A stretch of 64,000 bases of DNA from NCBI GenBank assembly GCA_963699345.1, contig CAVOTL010000003.1, forward strand, positions 62,001 through 126,000, read 5' to 3'. A model generated the notes under the pieces. The model did not search any database. It saw only the letters and a program-made list of their open reading frames with translations, and had not been told where the DNA came from. Position 1 is the first letter of the stretch. Each line of letters begins with the position of its first letter. This document shows positions 59,656-64,000 of the stretch, in pieces. The stretch comes from Bog-756 sp963699345. Its GTDB lineage: Bacteria; Actinomycetota; Acidimicrobiia; Acidimicrobiales; RAAP-2. The position numbers and the translations under genes were made by a program.

Positions 59656-60114
59656 TCAGTCCTGCGATGCCGCCAGGGTCGCGAGGGATCGGGTGAAGCC
59701 CGCCCGGGCCCTCCCGAGACGTCGGAAGAACGTCTCGTCGCATGCCTCCACGGCCACGATGGCGCGATTCACCAGTGACCGGCCGTCCGGGGTGACCGAC
59801 AGTGACCACGCCCGGCCGTCGTCGGGGTGGGGCGACCGCTCGATGAGGCCCCTCTGCTCCAGTGTCCGCACCACCTGTGAGGTCATCATCGGATCGGTCC
59901 GGGCATGATCGGCCAGGAGCTTCTGCGTGACCGGTCCGTCGGCCTCGAGCCAGGTCAACGACGCGGTCAGGACGAACTGGACGTGGGTCAGGCCGAACGG
60001 CTGCAGGGCGGCACGTTGCGCGGCCTGCCACCGGTTGGTGACCTGCCACAGCAGCAGTCCGGTGCTCTCCTCGGGATCGGCGAACGCGGTGTCGAGACGA
60101 CGTCCGGTGGTCAT
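59656..60114 (-). CDS. MarR-family transcriptional regulator
   Basis: The product is 152 residues from ATG 60114, overlapping the EVE-gene stop (ATGA). The winged helix is clear: LTHVQFVLTASLTWLEADGPVTQKLLADHARTDPMMTSQVVRTLEQRGLIERSPHPDDGRAWSLSVTPDGRSL. It is the last gene of the SRPBCC-EVE-MarR operon. Direct repeats in the promoter at 60959-60981 are a candidate binding site. Ligand unknown. Confidence 0.9.
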   Translation of the reverse strand: MTTGRRLDTAFADPEESTGLLLWQVTNRWQAAQRAALQPFGLTHVQFVLTASLTWLEADGPVTQKLLADHARTDPMMTSQVVRTLEQRGLIERSPHPDDGRAWSLSVTPDGRSLVNRAIVAVEACDETFFRRLGRARAGFTRSLATLAASQD

Positions 60115-60524
60115 CGGGCGGATCCGAACGCTTCGCTCAGAACCCGTCCGTCGTGGTCGCTCAACTCCACGAGGCCACGGCGGAGCCGGTGCCCCCAGTT
60201 CTGACCCCGACAGAGATCGAGGGCGCCCTGGACGTCGGTCAGGGGGACGGCTCCCTTCACCGTGGCGTAGTGGACCTTTCGACGCCACGGATGGAACTCC
60301 CCCTCGTCCGCCTGCCACAGTGCGTCGTCGACCACCCGGCCGATCGCCGTGAAGGCCCGCAGCAGGTCGCCGCCGATCGTCTCCCGGGCCGAGTAGTAGA
60401 CGAGGAGATCGCCGGGACCCATGCGGGCGAGGCCGGCTCTCTGGCCGTGTCCGATCTGGGCGACCCCGAGGTCGACCGCCCGGGCGACATGGTCGGCGGA
60501 GACGACGCCCAGCCAGGCGGTCAT
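60111..60524 (-). CDS. EVE domain (PUA-like) protein
   Basis: The product is 137 residues from ATG 60524, overlapping the SRPBCC stop. The EVE fold has AWLGVVSADHVARAVDLGVAQIGHGQRAGLARMGPGDLLVYYSARETIGGDLL and FTAIGRVVDDALW, matching the pattern of EVE proteins that bind modified bases in DNA or RNA. This is the stand-alone UPF0310-like form, not fused to a nuclease. EVE proteins can belong to defence or RNA modification pathways, but the neighbours here (SRPBCC, MarR) do not show that. Function unknown. Confidence 0.8.
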   Translation of the reverse strand: MTAWLGVVSADHVARAVDLGVAQIGHGQRAGLARMGPGDLLVYYSARETIGGDLLRAFTAIGRVVDDALWQADEGEFHPWRRKVHYATVKGAVPLTDVQGALDLCRGQNWGHRLRRGLVELSDHDGRVLSEAFGSAR

Positions 60525-60955
60525 CGGCGGTCGGCGACGTCGGACTCGGCCACGGTGACCAGGTTGGCCAGTCCCTCGGGCGTCGAGGACGCCACCCCCC
60601 TACCGATGGCCCGGCGCCAGAACCAGGCGAGCGGCCCCTCCATCGTGACCTCGATGTCCACCCGGGTCGCCCCGTCTTGCACCGACACGAGGTGGCGGAT
60701 CCTGAGCCGGGCCCCGGGCACCGACGACACGTCGGTGAACTCGCGTCCCGGTTCGAGCGTCTCGATGACGAAGGACACCTTCGGACCGCCCTTCGGCTTC
60801 AGCACCCCGGTGGTGCCCGCCGCGAAGGGACCGTCCCGGCGGACCCAGGCCACGGCGTGGTCCCACTCGGGCCAGGTGGCCATGTCGGCCCAGCGGGCGA
60901 AGAAGGCGTCAGGGGTCGCTGAGGAGGTGGCGGTGGCGGTGCAGAGCGTCGTCAT
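60521..60955 (-). CDS. SRPBCC (START/Bet v1-like) protein
   Basis: The product is 144 residues from ATG 60955. The opening TTLCTATATSSATPDAFFARWADMATWPEWDHAVAWVRRDG and GTTGVLKPKGGPKVSFVIETLEPGREFTDVS fit the polyketide cyclase/SRPBCC family that binds hydrophobic ligands. The last helix ends the protein at 60521. The start codon lies six bases after a -10 box (60962-60967), so this mRNA is probably leaderless. First gene of the operon with EVE and MarR genes. Confidence 0.85.
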   Translation of the reverse strand: MTTLCTATATSSATPDAFFARWADMATWPEWDHAVAWVRRDGPFAAGTTGVLKPKGGPKVSFVIETLEPGREFTDVSSVPGARLRIRHLVSVQDGATRVDIEVTMEGPLAWFWRRAIGRGVASSTPEGLANLVTVAESDVADRR

Positions 60956-60961
60956 CCATTT

Positions 60962-60990
60962 AGTATGTGCACTTAGTAGTTCCCCGTCAA
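60962..60990 (-). promoter_or_regulatory. Leaderless promoter with direct-repeat operator
   Basis: On the minus strand TTGACG (60985-60990), a 17-base spacer and CATACT (60962-60967) are near-consensus, with the SRPBCC ATG six bases further. Two copies of TACTAARTG lie 13 bases apart across the spacer and -10 (on the plus strand 60959-60981, TTAGTA twice). A regulator bound there would block RNA polymerase; the MarR gene of the same operon is the candidate. Confidence 0.7.
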
Positions 60991-61003
60991 CCCGCACGTC
61001 GGG

Positions 61004-61789
61004 TCAGGCGACCTGGTGCTCCTCGCACCAGAACGTCGTGCGCCCCCCGACCGTGGACCGGGTGAGGGGGGTGCCGTCCTTCGGACAGATCCCTCCGCGA
61101 TGGCGCTCGTCCATGAGATCGCCGGTGTGGGAGCCGCCCCGCTCGGTCAGATCGGCGAGCGTCCGGCCCAGGTGGCGGTGGAGCCGACGGACCTCCGCCG
61201 GCGTCAACGAGGACGAGGGCCGGAGCGGTGACAATCCGGACCGCCACAACACCTCGTCGGCGATGAGGTTTCCGACCCCGGCGATCCGGGACTGATCCAG
61301 CAGACGGGCCTTGAGCGGCGCGGACGAGCCCGCCAGCGCCCGGGCCAGTCCGGCGGCACCGAGCGATGCGGCATCCGGGCCGAGGTGGGAGACCCCGGGG
61401 TCGAGTGTCACCCCGCCCAGGCGTCGGGGGTCGTGGACCACCAACCGGCCGCCGTCGGCGAAGGTCACCGTCCACCGGTCCCAGGACGGGTCGTAGCGCT
61501 TGGAGGAGTACTGGAGTCGACCCACCACATCCGTGCCGTCGACCAGGAGGGACCCGGTCATTCCGAACCGCACACCCACCACCGGTCCGACGTCGACGTC
61601 GAGCAGGAGCAGTTTGCCGATCCGACGTGCCCCGGCGAGTCGGCGACCGACCAGGGCTGCCCGCAGCGCGTCGGCGGTGGTGCCCCCTTTGAGGTACCAG
61701 GGATCGGGTGACTCCACGGTCGCGATGCGACGGTCCAGGGCCGCCTCGGCCATCCGCCGGTAGGACTCCACCTCGAGCATCTCGGGCAC
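61004..61789 (-). CDS. Fpg/Nei-family DNA glycosylase
   Basis: The product is 261 residues from GTG 61789. The start is fixed by chemistry: Pro2 and Glu3 (V/M-P-E) are the catalytic residues of the family, and EMLEVESYRRMAEAAL follows. SRIAGVGNLIADEVLWRSGLSPLRPSS is the helix-two-turn-helix region, with Asn and Gly conserved. The C-terminal zinc finger is unusual: CPKDGTPL in place of C-x2-C, and WCEEHQ, so two of four expected cysteines appear to be Asp or His. It excises oxidised bases. Nei-like rather than MutM-like is likely; the sequence does not decide. Confidence 0.88.
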   Translation of the reverse strand: MPEMLEVESYRRMAEAALDRRIATVESPDPWYLKGGTTADALRAALVGRRLAGARRIGKLLLLDVDVGPVVGVRFGMTGSLLVDGTDVVGRLQYSSKRYDPSWDRWTVTFADGGRLVVHDPRRLGGVTLDPGVSHLGPDAASLGAAGLARALAGSSAPLKARLLDQSRIAGVGNLIADEVLWRSGLSPLRPSSSLTPAEVRRLHRHLGRTLADLTERGGSHTGDLMDERHRGGICPKDGTPLTRSTVGGRTTFWCEEHQVA

Positions 61790-61935
61790 GGCGCGAGGGT
61801 ACTCACCCCGGCGCCCGGACGATCCGGGCCCACCGGTCCCCACCCGGATCGGCTCGGACCGGGTGCCGGACGGCGACGTGTCCGGGCGGCCGGACAGGAC
61901 CCGCCCGTCACGGGGTCGGACGGTAGGGTGTCCCC

Positions 61936-63060
61936 ATGCCGCCCGAAAAGCCACACTGGTCGGAGTTGCTCACCGAAGTCGTAACGTCGGGCCTGTGTAC
62001 GGGGTGTGCCGCGTGCGTGGTGGCGTGCCCGTACGACGTCCTCTCCTACGACGACACCGGCGGCCGGTACAAGCCGTTCCACATCGATGCCGACGGCGGT
62101 CCCGACAGCTGCACGCACGGGGTCAAGGGCTGCACCATGTGCACCCGCGCCTGCCCGCGCTTCCGCACCTGGGAGCCCGAGATCGAGACGCACCTGTTCG
62201 GCCGCGAGCGGACCGACGAGGAGGTGGCCGGCATCTCGTCGGACGTCCTGCTCGTCCGGGCCACGGACCCCGAGGTCCATGAAGCCGGCCAGGACGGGGG
62301 GCTCGTATCGGCGATGCTGATCTGGGCCCTCGAGCACGACGTCATCGACGCCGCGCTCGTCTCGGACCTCGAGGGCGACGGCTCCACCTGGAAGGCCAAG
62401 CCCACCGTGGCCACCAGCCGCGAGCACGTGCTGGCGGCGGCGGGTTCCCGCTACACCTACTCGGCCAACACCCTCGCCTATCCGCAGGCCATCGAAGGTG
62501 GTGCCGAGCGGATCGCCCTCGTGGGCATGGGCTGCCAGGCCTCGGCCCCGCCGATGATGCAGGCGCGCAAAGCGGGCAAGATCGCCCGTCGCCTGTCGCT
62601 CACCATCGGGCTCCTCTGTTCGAAGACGTTCGACGACGCCATCTTTCCCGAGCTGTTCGAGGCCAAGTACGGGATCGCCCGGGCCGACATCGCCAAGATG
62701 AACATCAAGGGTGTCTTCCAGGTCTGGACGCGGGACGGCGAATTCCACGAGATCCCCCTCAAGGAGGCCCACGCCTGGACCCGTGAGGGATGCACCTCGT
62801 GCCCCGACTTCTCGGCCGAGCACGCCGACATCTCGACCGGTGGCATCGGTTCGTTCCACGACTGGACCCTCACGATCGTCCGCACCGACAAGGGACGGGA
62901 CCTGCTGGCCGGGATGATCGCCGACGGGGCCGTGGAGACCCGACCCGGTGACGACGACCCGGCCGCGGTCGCCCTGCTCCACCGCCTGGCCCGGGTGAGC
63001 CGCAAGCGCTGGCCGGAGACGGCGGTCCCCATGCCCCGGCGGCTCCCCGCCACCAGCTGA
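61936..63060 (+). CDS. Coenzyme F420 hydrogenase/dehydrogenase beta subunit-like protein
   Basis: The product is 374 residues from ATG 61936. Two 4Fe-4S motifs lie at the N terminus: Cys21, 24, 27, 31 (CTGCAACVVACP) and Cys59, 66, 69, 73 (CTMCTRACP). The FrhB-like domain follows: AGQDGGLVSAMLIWAL, GSRYTYSANTLAYPQAIE, IALVGMGCQASAPPMM and EGCTSCPDFSAEHADISTGGIGS. FrhB proteins bind F420 and FAD and pass electrons between F420H2 and iron-sulfur clusters. In aerobic Actinobacteria they are of unknown partner; no hydrogenase or other subunit is near. Fits an F420-using organism. Confidence 0.88.
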   Translation: MPPEKPHWSELLTEVVTSGLCTGCAACVVACPYDVLSYDDTGGRYKPFHIDADGGPDSCTHGVKGCTMCTRACPRFRTWEPEIETHLFGRERTDEEVAGISSDVLLVRATDPEVHEAGQDGGLVSAMLIWALEHDVIDAALVSDLEGDGSTWKAKPTVATSREHVLAAAGSRYTYSANTLAYPQAIEGGAERIALVGMGCQASAPPMMQARKAGKIARRLSLTIGLLCSKTFDDAIFPELFEAKYGIARADIAKMNIKGVFQVWTRDGEFHEIPLKEAHAWTREGCTSCPDFSAEHADISTGGIGSFHDWTLTIVRTDKGRDLLAGMIADGAVETRPGDDDPAAVALLHRLARVSRKRWPETAVPMPRRLPATS

Positions 63061-63159
63061 CCCCTGGCCGTCCAAGGGTCGAATTGCCCCTGGAATTGGG
63101 CCGAAAGTCCCCGCTCCCGACCTGTCCGACACCGAGCGCCGCCTCTAGGCTGAACCATC

Positions 63160-64000
63160 GTGTCGACTGACCGCCGTCTCTCCTTCGCCTCGATCGGTCG
63201 CGTCACCGTCCGCTTCCGATGGCTGGTCGTCGCCCTCTGGATCGTGGGCACCCTGGCCCTGTCCTTCGGCCTCCCCGGGATCTCGAGCGTCGAGAAGAGC
63301 AGTAACTCGCAGTTCCTGCCGGCCAGCGAGCCCAGCGTCGAGGCCGGCCACCTGGCGTCCGCGTTCACGAACTCGACCACCTCGGAGGCGGTGCTGGTGG
63401 CGGCCAGCCCTGACGGGGTCCTGACGCCGGCCGACAACGCCACCATCACCCGGATCGAGTCGGAGATCGCCACCCTCCCGCGGGTGGTGGGCCTCAGCGA
63501 CCAGGGGGTCTCCGCCGACGCCCGCGCGCGCCAGGCCATCGTGACGCTCGACCTTCCATCCGGGTCCACCGACCCCACCGCCGTGCGGACCGTGGCGGCC
63601 ATCCGCAAGACGTTCGCGGCCGACGAGTCCGCACACCGGCTCGAGATCCACCTGACGGGTGATGCCGCCCAGGCCGTGGACCAGCAGACCCAGGAATCCA
63701 AGACCCAGAGGATCACGGTGATCCTGTCGATCGTCTTCATCCTCCTCCTGCTGCTCTTCACCTTCCGGGCACTCCTCGCCCCCTTCGTGGCCCTGCTGCC
63801 CTCGGGAGTCGCCCTCATCGCCGCCGAGCCGATCATCGCCGCGTCGTCGCACATCGGCGTCCAGGTCTCCGACCTCACTCCGGTCCTGCTCGTGGTGGTC
63901 ATGCTCGGCGCCGGGACGGACTACGGCCTCTTCCTGATCTTCCGCGTCCGGGAGGAGATCCGTCGGGGCCTCTCGAACCACGACGCCGTCGCGTTCTCCC
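63160..64000 (+). CDS. MMPL-family RND transporter, N-terminal part
   Basis: The gene starts at GTG 63160 and runs off the window end, with 280 codons visible. A first membrane helix (RWLVVALWIVGTLALSFGLPG) is followed by a periplasmic porter-like domain (SSNSQFLPASEPSVEAGHLAS and onward). Helices 2-4 begin near residue 185 (ITVILSIVFILLLLLFTFRALLAP, then DLTPVLLVVVMLGAGTDYGLFLIFRVREE), with the GTDYG-x-x-x-F motif of MmpL proteins. Such transporters export lipids or siderophores in Actinobacteria. The substrate cannot be assigned from this part. Confidence 0.9.
   Translation, partial: MSTDRRLSFASIGRVTVRFRWLVVALWIVGTLALSFGLPGISSVEKSSNSQFLPASEPSVEAGHLASAFTNSTTSEAVLVAASPDGVLTPADNATITRIESEIATLPRVVGLSDQGVSADARARQAIVTLDLPSGSTDPTAVRTVAAIRKTFAADESAHRLEIHLTGDAAQAVDQQTQESKTQRITVILSIVFILLLLLFTFRALLAPFVALLPSGVALIAAEPIIAASSHIGVQVSDLTPVLLVVVMLGAGTDYGLFLIFRVREEIRRGLSNHDAVAFS

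Overview
The window is a high-GC actinobacterial chromosome segment with dense gene packing, many GTG starts and ATGA/GTGA overlaps. I infer an Acidimicrobiia-like member of the Actinomycetota. The support is the secreted protein built from GYW...DGGVF..YGDA..FYGS repeats, the DUF222/HNH gene, DUF2510 membrane proteins, F420-type enzymes and the argS-lysA-hom-thrC-rho-rpmE-prfA-prmC order. No lineage marker such as 16S rRNA lies in the window.

Layout. 1-2200: two secreted proteins, the first cut by the window edge, then a strong hairpin. 2.5-8.3 kb: a PucR-type regulator and a tightly overlapped cyclic-di-GMP cassette (HD-GYP, CHASE-GGDEF-EAL, GAF-GGDEF). 8.4-14 kb: hydrolase, F420/FMN-type oxidoreductase, then a minus-strand SulP-MFS-TetR transport operon. 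14-20 kb: polyphosphate kinase 2, lipid-kinase-like protein, DUF2510 membrane protein, acyl-CoA dehydrogenase and two hypotheticals. 20.2-35.1 kb: a long minus-strand amino-acid and translation cluster, in transcription order argS, lysA, hom, thrC, rho, rpmE, prfA, prmC, sua5, then a Val/Ile-rich leader peptide plus terminator, then leuB, ilvE, cimA. 35.2-41.7 kb: tRNA-Arg(CCG) followed by an islet of secreted or surface proteins of lower GC. One has three near-perfect 432-bp repeats and another is broken by a frameshift. 41.8-46.3 kb: AlkB, RDD protein, nonapeptide-repeat protein, peroxiredoxin and a DrrAB-type ABC exporter. 46.4-64 kb: aconitase, HAD hydrolase, an isopropylmalate-dehydrogenase-like enzyme, PAQR/hemolysin III, amidotransferase, PIG-L deacetylase, DEAD-box helicase, ThiC, Bcp peroxiredoxin, DUF222/HNH, a SRPBCC-EVE-MarR operon behind a leaderless promoter, Fpg/Nei glycosylase, an FrhB-like protein and the start of an MMPL transporter.

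How parts work together. The cluster supplies aspartate-family amino acids (hom, thrC, lysA) and branched-chain amino acids (cimA, leuB, ilvE) beside their users (argS, prfA, prmC, rpmE). The branched-chain genes appear to be controlled by ribosome-mediated attenuation at 24084-24229. The strongest leads are that attenuator, the histidine-rich extension on CimA, the 432-bp triplicated module whose differences sit in one 12-base patch, the Asn/Gln-rich Rho insert, and two single-base frameshifts (hom and the pentapeptide-repeat gene).
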